Of a stretch of DNA of 64,000 nt, positions 55,943-64,000 are shown piece after piece; the first letter of the stretch is position 1; every line of letters starts with the position of its first letter. The translations under genes and the position numbers were made by a program. The notes under the pieces are model-generated. The model had not been told where the DNA came from. It saw nothing but the letters and a program-made list of their open reading frames with translations, and made no database searches. The stretch comes from Tragulus kanchil (taxonomy: Eukaryota; Chordata; Mammalia; Artiodactyla; Tragulidae), in NCBI GenBank assembly GCA_022376925.1, contig JAIOJX010000003.1:37563874-37627873 (forward strand). The letters are read 5' to 3'.

Positions 55943-56270
55943 GGGGCTTCCCCTGGTGGTCCAGTGGGTAAGGACACTGCCTTGCAGTGCAAGGGGTGCC
56001 GGTTCGATCCCTGGCCTGGGAAGATCCCACGTACCGCGGAGCAGCTGGACCGATGTGACCAATTACTGAGCCGGAGCTCTGGAGCGCATGCGCCCAGAGC
56101 CGGCGCTCTGCAACGACAGATGCCACTGCGATGCGAGGCCCACAGGAGCCAAGGAACAAAGACGGATGAAAATAGAGAAATGAAAGACCAATAGAAGTGG
56201 CCCGCCTGCTCCCCTCCCTCCCCAACCTGACCCCCGCCCAAAATAAATAAATAAATAAATCTTAAAAAAA
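55943..56270 (+). mobile_element. CHR-type SINE, near consensus, with TSD (D18 copy A)
   Basis: GGGGCTTCCCCTGGTGGTCC head, GGTTCGATCCCTGGCCTGGG, CCACGTACCGCGGAGCAGCT, a GAAAGACCAATAGAAGTGGC-like stretch, then the CTCCCCTCCCTCCCCAACC and (AAAT)n tail. AAAAGTCATATTTGGGG before and AAAAAGTCATCTTTGGGG after form the target-site duplication, better preserved in copy B. It is the most CpG-rich and best preserved element of its family here. Confidence 0.93.
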
Positions 56271-56282
56271 AAGTCATCTTTG

Positions 56283-56333
56283 GGGAGCTTCCCTGATGGT
56301 CCAGTGAGGGAAGAGTCCGCCTTTGTAGGTTGT
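56283..56333 (+). mobile_element. SINE head fragment (D18 copy A)
   Basis: GGAGCTTCCCTGATGGTCCA and GTGAGGGAAGAGTCCGCC are the first 40 bases of a CHR-type SINE, directly after the previous element's tail. The rest is missing. Confidence 0.75.
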
Positions 56334-56431
56334 CTTATACAAGAGACAAAATTTCTAAAAGAAAATCATGAAAAGGTAATATATGACAAAACTTTTAAGG
56401 AAAACCTCTTGTTTATCTAAACATGTAGACT

Positions 56432-56734
56432 CTGCTAGCACTGGAGACGTAAATTCAATCCCTGGGCTGGGAAGAGCCCACATGTCAAGAAACAACCAAG
56501 CCCATGCACCACAACTATTGAACCTGTGCTCTAGAGTCCAGGAGCTACAACTGCTAAGCCCCCACACCTACTAAAGCACGCATGCCCTTGAGATTGTGCG
56601 CCATAACGAGGGAAGCCACTGCAATGAGAAACCCAAGCACTGCAACTAGAAAGTAGCCCCGCTCCCGGCAACTAGAGACAAGCCCTTGCAGCAATGAAGA
56701 TCCAGCACAGCCAGAACAAATACACAGATTAAGT
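56432..56734 (+). mobile_element. Long tRNA-derived SINE, head missing (D18 copy B)
   Basis: Second appearance of 55306-55608. The head is absent because the copy begins inside the element. Confidence 0.88.
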
Positions 56735-57034
56735 AGAGAACAGACTGGTGGATCCAGTGTGGGAAGGAGAGGGTGGAATGAATTGAGAGAGTAACATTGA
56801 AACATATACATTACCATATGTAAAACAGATGGCCAGTGGAAATTTGCTGTGACATAATTAGCTCAATCCAGTGCTCTATGACAACTTAGAGGGGTGGGAT
56901 GGGGTGGGAGATACGAGGGAGGCTCGAGAGGGAGAGGACACGTGTATGCCTATGACTGATTCATGTTGATGTATGGCAGAGACCAGAACAATATTGTAAA
57001 CACAATATCCTCCAATAAAATTTTTAAAAAATAT
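56735..57034 (+). mobile_element. L1 3' end (D18 copy B)
   Basis: Second appearance of 55609-55908. Confidence 0.92.
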
Positions 57035-57068
57035 AGTCATGTAGAACTCTTTTTAAAAAGTCATATTT

Positions 57069-57401
57069 GGGGCTTCCCCTGGTGGTCCAGTGGGTAAGGA
57101 CACTGCCTTGCAGTGCAAGGGGTGCCGGTTCGATCCCTGGCCTGGGAAGATCCCACGTACCGCGGAGCAGCTGGACCGATGTGACCAATTACTGAGCCGG
57201 AGCTCTGGAGCGCATGCGCCCAGAGCCGGCGCTCTGCAACGACAGATGCCACTGCGATGCGAGGCCCACAGGAGCCAAGGAACAAAGACGGATGAAAATA
57301 GAGAAATGAAAGACCAATAGAAGTGGCCCGCCTGCTCCCCTCCCTCCCCAACCTGACCCCCGCCCAAAATAAATAAATAAATAAATCTTAAAAAAAAAAA
57401 A
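57069..57401 (+). mobile_element. CHR-type SINE (D18 copy B)
   Basis: Second appearance of 55943-56270, with a longer A run and a clearer AAAGTCATATTTGGGG target-site duplication. Confidence 0.93.
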
Positions 57402-57413
57402 AGTCATATTTGG

Positions 57414-57463
57414 GGGGCTTCCCTGATGGTCCAGTGAGGGAAGAGTCCGCCTTTGTAGGTTGT
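57414..57463 (+). mobile_element. SINE head fragment (D18 copy B)
   Basis: Second appearance of 56283-56333. Confidence 0.75.
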
Positions 57464-57556
57464 CTTATACAAGAGACAAAATTTCTAAAAGAAAATCATG
57501 AAAAGGTAATATATGACAAAACTTTTAAGGAAAACCTCTCGTTTATCTAAACATGT

Positions 57557-58558
57557 CAAGGTTATAGCATAGTTAATATTACGGGATGTTTTGTTGCAGT
57601 AATAGTACAACTGCCTTTTAACAAAATATGGCTCATTGAACTTAATGGAGCACATTGTTTTCAAAGGCAATAATGTCTTATAATCCAGTGACTTCTGCCC
57701 TGTCCCCCGCTGTGTTATTTTCTTTCAACTCCACACTGACAAAGGCATTCAGCAAAATGAGAAAAGAGTGGTGGGCACAGCTGAATCAAATTTTGAAACA
57801 AACAGCCTAAGATAAGTGTGTCACATGAGAACAGCTCTTAATTGTTCTATGATAATTCACTCAAAATATAATGATGTTGTTAGAAAGAATGAACTGCTTT
57901 CTTGTGGATTAAGAGAAAATCATTTGTAGAAGATGAAAGGGCACTAGCATTTGGATAGACAGAGAAAAGAACTGCAAGAACATGAAATTACTTTTTTGCC
58001 CGATAAGACGTTTATCTGTGTTTCTCTATCCTCATACTAAATGAGGTCTAGAAGATAAAGTCCTTTGAAAGCAGGAATGGTATTAGGTTGGAATTCTGTT
58101 CAAACCATTCTGAAAAAAGACATAAATAAGCGTTGCAGTGAGCCTGGTTACTAATGAGGAGAACTCCTTTGCAAAAAGTCATCTTAACTAGCTTTTTTTT
58201 TTTTTTTTTTTTCCCTGAAAACTGCCCAGGGAGTCTTACCGAAAACCAAGGCTGCATTCTGTATTTGCAGGGAAATAAGATGTCTAAGTAGCCCCCTTCA
58301 CTGGGAAAATTTGGAACCTAGAATATATTAGTTCAAATCTTGCCTTTAGCGTTCACACAAATTTCAAAGCAGATGTTCCTAGTAATTTGCTTTTCAAGAT
58401 AAGCCTAAAATCTTACAAATTCACTCAAATTTTTAAGAATGGCTCATCCTTCTACTAGAGGCAGCTAATAATATGAAAAAACCTCAGCATTGAATTTACA
58501 CTTGAGCGCTCCTGACTGCTCTTTTTGTCCAGTATGGAATCTTCCAGTATGGAATCTT
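57557..58558. other. Unique sequence, nothing recognised
   Basis: One kilobase of single-copy-looking sequence with a T19 run at about 58194-58212. No gene signal. It is one of the few longer stretches outside the duplicated pairs. Confidence 0.5.
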
Positions 58559-58763
58559 GCGTGCATGCTCATTTGTGTCCAACTCTTGGTGACCCTATGG
58601 GCCATAGCCCACCAGGTTCCTCTGTCCATGGGGCTTTACTGCAAGAATACTGGGGTGGGTTACCATTTTCTCCTCTAGGGCATATTCCCAACACAAGGAT
58701 TGAACCCATGTCTCCTGTGTCTCCTGCATTGGCAGGTGGAGCACCGCTGAGCCACCTTGAACT
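58559..58763 (-). mobile_element. Bov-A SINE, full-length, reverse
   Basis: CATGCTCATTTGTGTCCAAC, ATGGGCCATAGCCCACCAGG, AAGAATACTGGGGTGGGTTA, AAGGATTGAACCCATGTCTC and GCTGAGCCACCTTGAACTC. It has a short internal TCTCCTG duplication. Confidence 0.93.
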
Positions 58764-59003
58764 CTTAGCTACACTTTAAGAATGAAATGTCCCCGTCTAT
58801 GCTGAACAATGAGTCAATGTTAAGTTTGATGGGAGTAAGAAGAACTTGAAGTCTTTGCATGAAACAATCCAAGTAGGCTCTTGGTGGTTTTCAAACTGGA
58901 AATTGCTGGGTACTTTTTGGGAAATTCTTAGGGATTCTTTGAAATACATTCTTTTAATGAGTATTTCCCTAGAAATATGGATCTATCTGGTATATTGTTG
59001 TTT

Positions 59004-59206
59004 AGTCAGTAAGTCATTCATGTGCAAGACTTTTGAGACCTCATGGACAGTAGCCCTCTAGGCTCTTCTGTTGATGGAATTTTCCAGATCAGAATACTAG
59101 AGTAGATTACCATTTCCCTCTCCAGGGGATCTTCCCTACCTAGGGATGGAACCTGAGTCTCCTGCATTGGCAGGAGAATTCTTTACCACTGTGCCACCAG
59201 GGGAGT
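59004..59206 (-). mobile_element. Bov-A SINE, reverse (includes D19 copy A start)
   Basis: TCAGTAAGTCATTCATGTGC, GACCTCATGGACAGTAGCCC, TTTTCCAGATCAGAATACTA, GGATGGAACCTGAGTCTCCT and GCCACCAGGGGAG. D19 copy A begins inside it at 59038. Confidence 0.92.
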
Positions 59207-59757
59207 ATTTGGTATGTTATGGAGGGACAAAGGAATTGAGGACTGAGATTAGTGGGATGAGGGTCCAAGTAATACGACAGATGACTGATTCTGAAGGACT
59301 CAACTACTTGAGGCAAGCAAATCTTGCATAAATTACAATGAAGTATTTGTATGTTTAATATACATATTTCTAGGCTTGAGGAAGAGCAATCAGTGGGGAG
59401 CAAATACATGTGAAAGCTGAACTTTCTCTTGAGTCAAATGCCCACAATAACAATGGAATCAGGAAATCAGATATTAGGAGTTGAGAGTGAAGGTTATTTG
59501 GATATTTCTAATATAAACTGGAATCCTTAAAGGGCTCTCAAGTAGAAAGAATTATGTGTAAAATTTTTTTGGAACGAAGCATTTTAATCATAGTTTACTA
59601 GGAGGAACAACTTTAATCAAACATAAGTGTGGATTTAAAAATTATGTCAAATTCAAGAAAACAATTCACCATATGTGACAGTCAACCAAAACAGCAAAAA
59701 TATTTAGAGCTACACAGTTCATGTATTGCAATTATTAGATAAAAATATAGAGTAACT
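59207..59757. other. AT-rich unique sequence, nothing recognised
   Basis: Non-coding spacer between two SINEs in D19 copy A. It recurs at 60279-60829. Confidence 0.5.
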
Positions 59758-59877
59758 TGGAGTAGGAAATGGCCACCCACTATGGTATCCTTGCCTGGAA
59801 AATTCTATGAACAGTGGAGTCTGGCCATGGGATCATAAAGAGTCAGACATGACTGAGCACACACATACACACATGCC
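59758..59877 (+). mobile_element. Bov-A SINE, 5'-truncated (first of three appearances)
   Basis: GGAGTAGGAAATGGCCACCC, TATCCTTGCCTGGAAAATTC, a GGATCATAAAGAGTCAGACA-like stretch and TGACTGAGCACACACATACA. Confidence 0.9.
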
Positions 59878-60002
59878 AAAAAAATTAAGAAATAAATAAC
59901 ACCTGCAAAAAAGATCAAGGAAAAGGGAATGGAACCACGGAAAATAATCTATAGCTTTGTTTATGGTAATTCTCAGTTGATTTGGGTCAACTATCCCACA
60001 GA

Positions 60003-60107
60003 GGGTGCTTCTGAGGTAGCACTAGGTTGTAAAGAACAATGCAGGAGATGTAAAAGACACAGGTTCAATTGCTGGATTGGGAAGATTCTCTGGAGGAGGG
60101 CATGGCA
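60003..60107 (+). mobile_element. Bov-A SINE, cut at D19 junction
   Basis: GGTGCTTCTGAGGTAGCACT head, GGTTGTAAAGAACAATGCAG, AATTGCTGGATTGGGAAGAT, cut at GGCATGGCAA. The complete version is at 61074-61293. Confidence 0.9.
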
Positions 60108-60278
60108 ACCTCATGGACAGTAGCCCTCTAGGCTCCCTTTTTTGTTGATGGAATTTTCCAGATCAGAATACTAGAGTAGATTACCATTTCCTCTCCAGGG
60201 ATCTTCCTACCTAGGGATGGAACCTGAGTCTCCTGCATTGGCAGGAGAATTCTTTACCACTGTGCCACCAGGGGAGTA
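60108..60278 (-). mobile_element. Bov-A SINE, reverse, partial and damaged (D19 copy B)
   Basis: Second appearance of 59038-59206, with several single-base run losses and a T insertion near its start. Confidence 0.9.
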
Positions 60279-60829
60279 TTTGGTATGTTATGGAGGGACA
60301 AAGGAATTGAGGACTGAGATTAGTGGGATGAGGGTCCAAGTAATACGACAGATGACTGATTCTGAAGGACTCAACTACTTGAGGCAAGCAAATCTTGCAT
60401 AAATTACAATGAAGTATTTGTATGTTTAATATACATATTTCTAGGCTTGAGGAAGAGCAATCAGTGGGGAGCAAATACATGTGAAAGCTGAACTTTCTCT
60501 TGAGTCAAATGCCCACAATAACAATGGAATCAGGAAATCAGATATTAGGAGTTGAGAGTGAAGGTTATTTGGATATTTCTAATATAAACTGGAATCCTTA
60601 AAGGGCTCTCAAGTAGAAAGAATTATGTGTAAAATTTTTTTGGAACGAAGCATTTTAATCATAGTTTACTAGGAGGAACAACTTTAATCAAACATAAGTG
60701 TGGATTTAAAAATTATGTCAAATTCAAGAAAACAATTCACCATATGTGACAGTCAACCAAAACAGCAAAAATATTTAGAGCTACACAGTTCATGTATTGG
60801 AATTATTAGATAAAAATATAGAGTAACTT

Positions 60830-60948
60830 GGAGTAGGAAATGGCCACCCACTATGGTATCCTTGCCTGGAAAATTCTATGAACAGTGGAGTCTGGCCATG
60901 GGATCATAAAGAGTCAGACATGACTGAGCACACACATACACACATGCC
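60830..60948 (+). mobile_element. Bov-A SINE, 5'-truncated (second appearance)
   Basis: Same element as 59758-59877, in the D19 B / D20 A overlap. Confidence 0.9.
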
Positions 60949-61073
60949 AAAAAAATTAAGAAATAAATAACACCTGCAAAAATGATCAAGGAAAAAGGGA
61001 ATGGAACCACGGAAAATAATCTATAGCTTTGTTTATGGTAATTCTCAGTTGATTTGGGTCAACTATCCCACAG

Positions 61074-61293
61074 AGGGTGCTTCTGAGGTAGCACTAGGTT
61101 GTAAAGAACAATGCAGGAGATGTAAAAGACACAGGTTCAATTGCTGGATTGGGAAGATTCTCTGGAGGAGGGCATGGCAACCCACTCCAATATTTTTTGC
61201 CTGGAGAATCTCATGGACAAAAGAGCCTGGCAGGCTATAGTCCATAGGACTGCAAAGAGTCGGACACAACTGAGACAGCACATGCATGCATCC
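61074..61293 (+). mobile_element. Bov-A SINE, full-length (D20 copy A)
   Basis: GGTGCTTCTGAGGTAGCACT, CAACCCACTCCAATATTTTT, TCATGGACAAAAGAGCCTGG, a GTCCATAGGACTGCAAAGAG-like stretch and TCGGACACAACTGAGACAGC. Confidence 0.93.
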
Positions 61294-61319
61294 CTGAGAA
61301 GACGAGAAGCAAAGCTACA

Positions 61320-61320
<1 letters not shown>

Positions 61321-61360
<40 letters not shown>
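61321..61360. repeat. (TG)n microsatellite (D20 copy A)
   Basis: About 19 uninterrupted GT units, downstream of the SINE. Confidence 0.97.
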
Positions 61361-61361
<1 letters not shown>

Positions 61362-61769
61362 GTATGCATGTGCATCAGATTATAGTAATGACAGGACTGG
61401 AAAATGCAGCTAAGACTTTCAGGCCTATGGCCAATATGAAGTGTGAAGCCAGGAAAAAGATATGCCATGTAAAGAGTAATCAAAAGAAAGGTGATATAGC
61501 TCTCAGACAGCTGTAGCAGTGAAGAAAGACACTCATGCTAAAATTCAGGAAGAGGCAGCAATAATTTGAATGAAACTCACACATTAACAGGACTAAAATG
61601 AGAAACAGACACATTGAGGTGATAATGGATTATTTTTTAACACAAGTTGTTCAATAATTACCAGAATGTAGAGAACAATTAAATAAAAATAAACATTTGA
61701 ATTACTCATTAATAGATACACACACAACTTTACTCACCAACTAATTATAGTTCTCTAGGACAATGAAGT

Positions 61770-61885
61770 GGTTGCAAAAAACTTATCATATACTGCCTCA
61801 CAAAGTACATCTTACCAGTTTTCAAAGAATTGAAATGATGCATGCTGTATTCTCTAAACACAGTTTCATTAATCTAGAAATCTGG
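61770..61885 (+). mobile_element. L1 ORF2 fragment, cut at D20 junction
   Basis: TTTTCAAAGAATTGAAATGA, TGCATGCTGTATTCTCTAAA and CACAGTTTCATTAATCTAGA match the stretch before the L1 ORF2 palm domain. It breaks off at 61885. Confidence 0.65.
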
Positions 61886-61987
61886 TTAAGCAAATATAAA
61901 TCATGTGACAGTCAACCAAAACAGCAAAAATATTTAGAGCTACACAGTTCATGTATTGGAATTATTAGATAAAAATATAGAGTAACT

Positions 61988-62106
61988 TGGAGTAGGAAAT
62001 GGCCACCCACTATGGTATCCTTGCCTGGAAAATTCTATGAACAGTGGAGTCTGGCCATGGGATCATAAAGAGTCAGACATGACTGAGCACACACATACAC
62101 ACATGC
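61988..62106 (+). mobile_element. Bov-A SINE, 5'-truncated (third appearance)
   Basis: Same element as 59758-59877, in D20 copy B. Confidence 0.9.
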
Positions 62107-62231
62107 CAAAAAAATTAAGAAATAAATAACACCTGCAAAATGATCAAGGAAAAAGGGAATGGAACCACGGAAAATAATCTATAGCTTTGTTTATGGTAAT
62201 TCTCAGTTGATTTGGGTCAACTATCCCACAG

Positions 62232-62451
62232 AGGGTGCTTCTGAGGTAGCACTAGGTTGTAAAGAACAATGCAGGAGATGTAAAAGACACAGGTTCAATT
62301 GCTGGATTGGGAAGATTCTCTGGAGGAGGGCATGGCAACCCACTCCAATATTTTTTGCCTGGAGAATCTCATGGACAAAAGAGCCTGGCAGGCTATAGTC
62401 CATAGGACTGCAAAGAGTCGGACACAACTGAGACAGCACATGCATGCATCC
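62232..62451 (+). mobile_element. Bov-A SINE, full-length (D20 copy B)
   Basis: Second full appearance of 61074-61293. Confidence 0.93.
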
Positions 62452-62477
62452 CTGAGAAGACGAGAAGCAAAGCTACA

Positions 62478-62478
<1 letters not shown>

Positions 62479-62520
<42 letters not shown>
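62479..62520. repeat. (TG)n microsatellite (D20 copy B)
   Basis: About 20 GT units, one more than in copy A. This difference is within the range of reading or assembly slippage. Confidence 0.97.
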
Positions 62521-62521
<1 letters not shown>

Positions 62522-62929
62522 GTATGCATGTGCATCAGATTATAGTAATGACAGGACTGGAAAATGCAGCTAAGACTTTCAGGCCTATGGCCAATATGAA
62601 GTGTGAAGCCAGGAAAAAGATATGCCATGTAAAGAGTAATCAAAAGAAAGGTGATATAGCTCTCAGACAGCTGTAGCAGTGAAGAAAGACACTCATGCTA
62701 AAATTCAGGAAGAGGCAGCAATAATTTGAATGAAACTCACACATTAACAGGACTAAAATGAGAAACAGACACATTGAGGTGATAATGGATTATTTTTTAA
62801 CACAAGTTGTTCAATAATTACCAGAATGTAGAGAACAATTAAATAAAAATAAACATTTGAATTACTCATTAATAGATACACACACAACTTTACTCACCAA
62901 CTAATTATAGTTCTCTAGGACAATGAAGT

Positions 62930-63640
62930 GGTTGCAAAAAACTTATCATATACTGCCTCACAAAGTACATCTTACCAGTTTTCAAAGAATTGAAATGATG
63001 CATGCTGTATTCTCTAAACACAGTTTCATTAATCTAGAAATCTGGAAAATAACCACATATGTTGAAAGCTAAGAAAGTATAAATTATTCATGGTCATGGA
63101 GGGAATTACAGTGGCATAGAGAAAATATTTTTAATTGAATGCAAGTAAAATACCATTTTCAAAATTTGCAGGTTTCTGTTAAAGTGTGCTTAGAGGGAAA
63201 TGTTCATCCTTAAAAATGAATATACTAAAAATAGCTGAAAAGCTGAAAATCAATCACCTAGTATCCATCTGTATTAATTTAAGAGAACAGCAAATTAAAC
63301 TTAATGAATATAGAATACAAGAATGATTACAAGGCAATAAATAAATATAAAAGATTAACTAAACAATGGATACACATTTGGTGAGATTAATCAAGAATGA
63401 AAAGAGAGAAGACACAATGTCAGAAGTTTAAAAGAAAACATTAAATAGGTTAGAAAAGTGTAATAAGAATTTGGTAAAGAAATAATCCAATGTATCTAAT
63501 AAAAGACATTTCTAGCATGATATAACTTACCAAAACAAAGCTAGATAAAGCTAGAAAAATCTTTGTAATTATTTCTACCAAAAGAAAACTGTGGACTACT
63601 CCAGAGGCTTCCATTAGTGGCATACCAAATATGAAAGTAG
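62930..63640 (+). mobile_element. Degraded L1 ORF2 segment
   Basis: In order: TTTTCAAAGAATTGAAATGA, ATTCTCTAAACACAGTTTCA, CAAAATTTGCAGGTTTCTGT, TAAAGTGTGCTTAGAGGGAA, GAACAGCAAATTAAACTTAA, GAAAAGAGAGAAGACACAAT and ACCAAAAGAAAACTGTGGAC follow the L1 ORF2 region from the pre-palm stretch into the RT domain. Many frameshifts and stops are present and no catalytic motif is readable. It is an old L1M copy. Confidence 0.7.
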
Positions 63641-63759
63641 GAAATGCCAATTTTGCTCTTCCTGAAAATAGAAAACCGAGCAATTTAATCTTTGAAACAA
63701 AAATAACAAGCATATGTGAACAAACTTAACAGAATTTTTATAAGGAAATAATCATTGAA

Positions 63760-64000
63760 ATAAAATACTTAATGGATGAATTCAGCAAAACACAGACATA
63801 ACTGGGGAAAAGGTTAGTAAGACTAGAATATAGAGGTAGGGAAATTACCCAAGTGACAACACAGAAAAACAAAAGATAAAAAGTATGAACACACGATAAT
63901 TGAGGGGGTCGAATCTAACAATATAACATATCACTGTCCCAGAAACAAAAATAGAATGAAGAAGGGAGCTCATAATTTGCCAGAGCTGATGAAAGGTACA
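63760..64000 (+). mobile_element. Degraded L1 ORF1 segment
   Basis: CTTAATGGATGAATTCAGCA, AGGGAAATTACCCAAGTGAC, GGGGGTCGAATCTAACAATA, a GTCCCAGAAACAAAAATAGA-like stretch and TTTGCCAGAGCTGATGAAAG match the end of the coiled coil and start of the RRM region of L1 ORF1, in the same orientation. It may continue past the window. It lies downstream of an ORF2 segment, so it must come from a different insertion or a rearranged one. Confidence 0.65.

Larger units (their letters stand above)
55306..57556. repeat. Direct duplication D18 (A 55306-56426, B 56432-57556)
   Basis: Both begin CTGCTAGCACTGGAGACGTA and end TTTATCTAAACATGT. Differences: AATGAACATCC versus AATGAAGATCC, CTCTTG versus CTCTCG, GTCATCTTTGGGGAG versus GTCATATTTGGGGGG, and A-run length near 56262 and 57390. 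Junction filler is about 5 bp. Confidence 0.96.
59038..61182. repeat. Direct duplication D19 (A 59038-60107, B 60108-61182)
   Basis: Both begin ACCTCATGGACAGTAGCCCT and end GGGCATGGCAACC-like sequence inside a SINE. The first 100 bases of B are damaged: GGCTCCCTTTTTTGTTG for GGCTCTTCTGTTG, TTTCCTCTCCAGGGATC for TTTCCCTCTCCAGGGGATC, CTTCCTACC for CTTCCCTACC. Here the errors sit at the start of B. 60744-61182 is shared with D20 A. Confidence 0.95.
60744..63045. repeat. Direct duplication D20 (A 60744-61885, B 61903-63045)
   Basis: Both begin ATGTGACAGTCAACCAAAAC and end CATTAATCTAGAAATCTGG. Differences: CTGCAAAAATGATC versus CTGCAAAATGATC, and one TG unit in the microsatellite (about 19 versus 20). 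A 17-base filler (61886-61902) lies between. The first 439 bases occur three times in the window. Confidence 0.96.

Noticed and set aside
55990..56020. tRNA gene (B-box-like GGTTCGATCCC)
   Set aside because: The motif is the internal promoter relic of a tRNA-derived SINE. No cloverleaf or acceptor stem is present.
55927..57407. Several 76-116 codon frames on both strands, in pairs
   Set aside because: All lie in the two appearances of one CHR-type SINE, whose GC-rich, stop-poor body opens frames in many places (also at 3934, 13171, 14191, 27843, 42265).
61321..62520. CRISPR-like or regularly spaced repeat array
   Set aside because: The repeats are dinucleotide microsatellites and retroposons in a ruminant genome. 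There are no spacers or regular periodicity.
961..63045. A new kind of programmed or serial tandem amplification
   Set aside because: Units are unrelated in sequence, always exactly two copies, of nearly fixed length, with errors at inner junctions and shared edges between pairs. An overlap-merging failure explains all of this more simply.

Overview
Organism and overall nature. The window is non-coding nuclear DNA of a ruminant, almost certainly a bovid. The evidence is the density of ruminant-specific retroposons on both strands: Bov-A/Bov-tA SINEs, 3' ends of the BovB (RTE) LINE, artiodactyl tRNA-derived (CHR type) SINEs and artiodactyl L1 3' ends, over a background of old mammalian MIR, L2-like and L1M fragments. 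The sequence does not let me choose between cattle, yak, buffalo, sheep or goat. I see no protein-coding exon, RNA gene, CpG island, CRISPR array or bacterial or phage content. The open frames are short and lie in retroposons or AT-rich spacer. It reads as an intergenic or deep-intronic interval.

Dominant feature. The most striking structure is a series of 20 direct, immediately adjacent, near-identical duplications, each about 1.05-1.26 kb long, running from position 961 to 63045. Summing the copy-to-copy offsets gives about 22.6 kb of redundant sequence, so the underlying locus is probably near 41.4 kb. Copies differ mainly by homopolymer length and by changes clustered at the inner junction. 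Several junctions carry a few to about 46 bases of filler. In four places the second copy of one pair overlaps the first copy of the next pair, so a segment appears three times. This is the pattern expected when overlapping contigs or gap-fill extensions of 1.8-7 kb are laid end to end without merging their overlaps. I infer an assembly artefact, not a biological amplification. The pairs are annotated as D1 to D20, with A the left copy and B the right copy.

Layout. 1-3197: AG repeat, Bov-A SINEs, D1. 3198-7718: L1 3' end interrupted by a SINE, a CHR-type SINE, a long AT-rich spacer, a BovB end and a probable solo LTR. 7719-14491: D2-D4, nearly back to back. 14492-20473: D5, an old diverged local duplication, MIR and L2-like remnants, and a BovB end. 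20474-30712: D6-D8 with MIR, BovB and CHR SINEs. 30713-38541: D9-D11. 38542-48819: D12-D15, with L1M and several SINEs that keep target-site duplications. 48820-57556: an unassigned mammalian repeat, L1 3' ends, D16-D18 and a nested SINE-L1-SINE cluster. 57557-64000: D19-D20 with (TG)n, then two degraded L1 pieces.

No set of genes works together here. The history is retroposon insertion plus, on my reading, a systematic assembly overlap problem. A reader should not count the B copies as extra genomic sequence until they are checked against reads or another assembly. Family names were assigned from memory of consensus sequences, without a repeat-library search.
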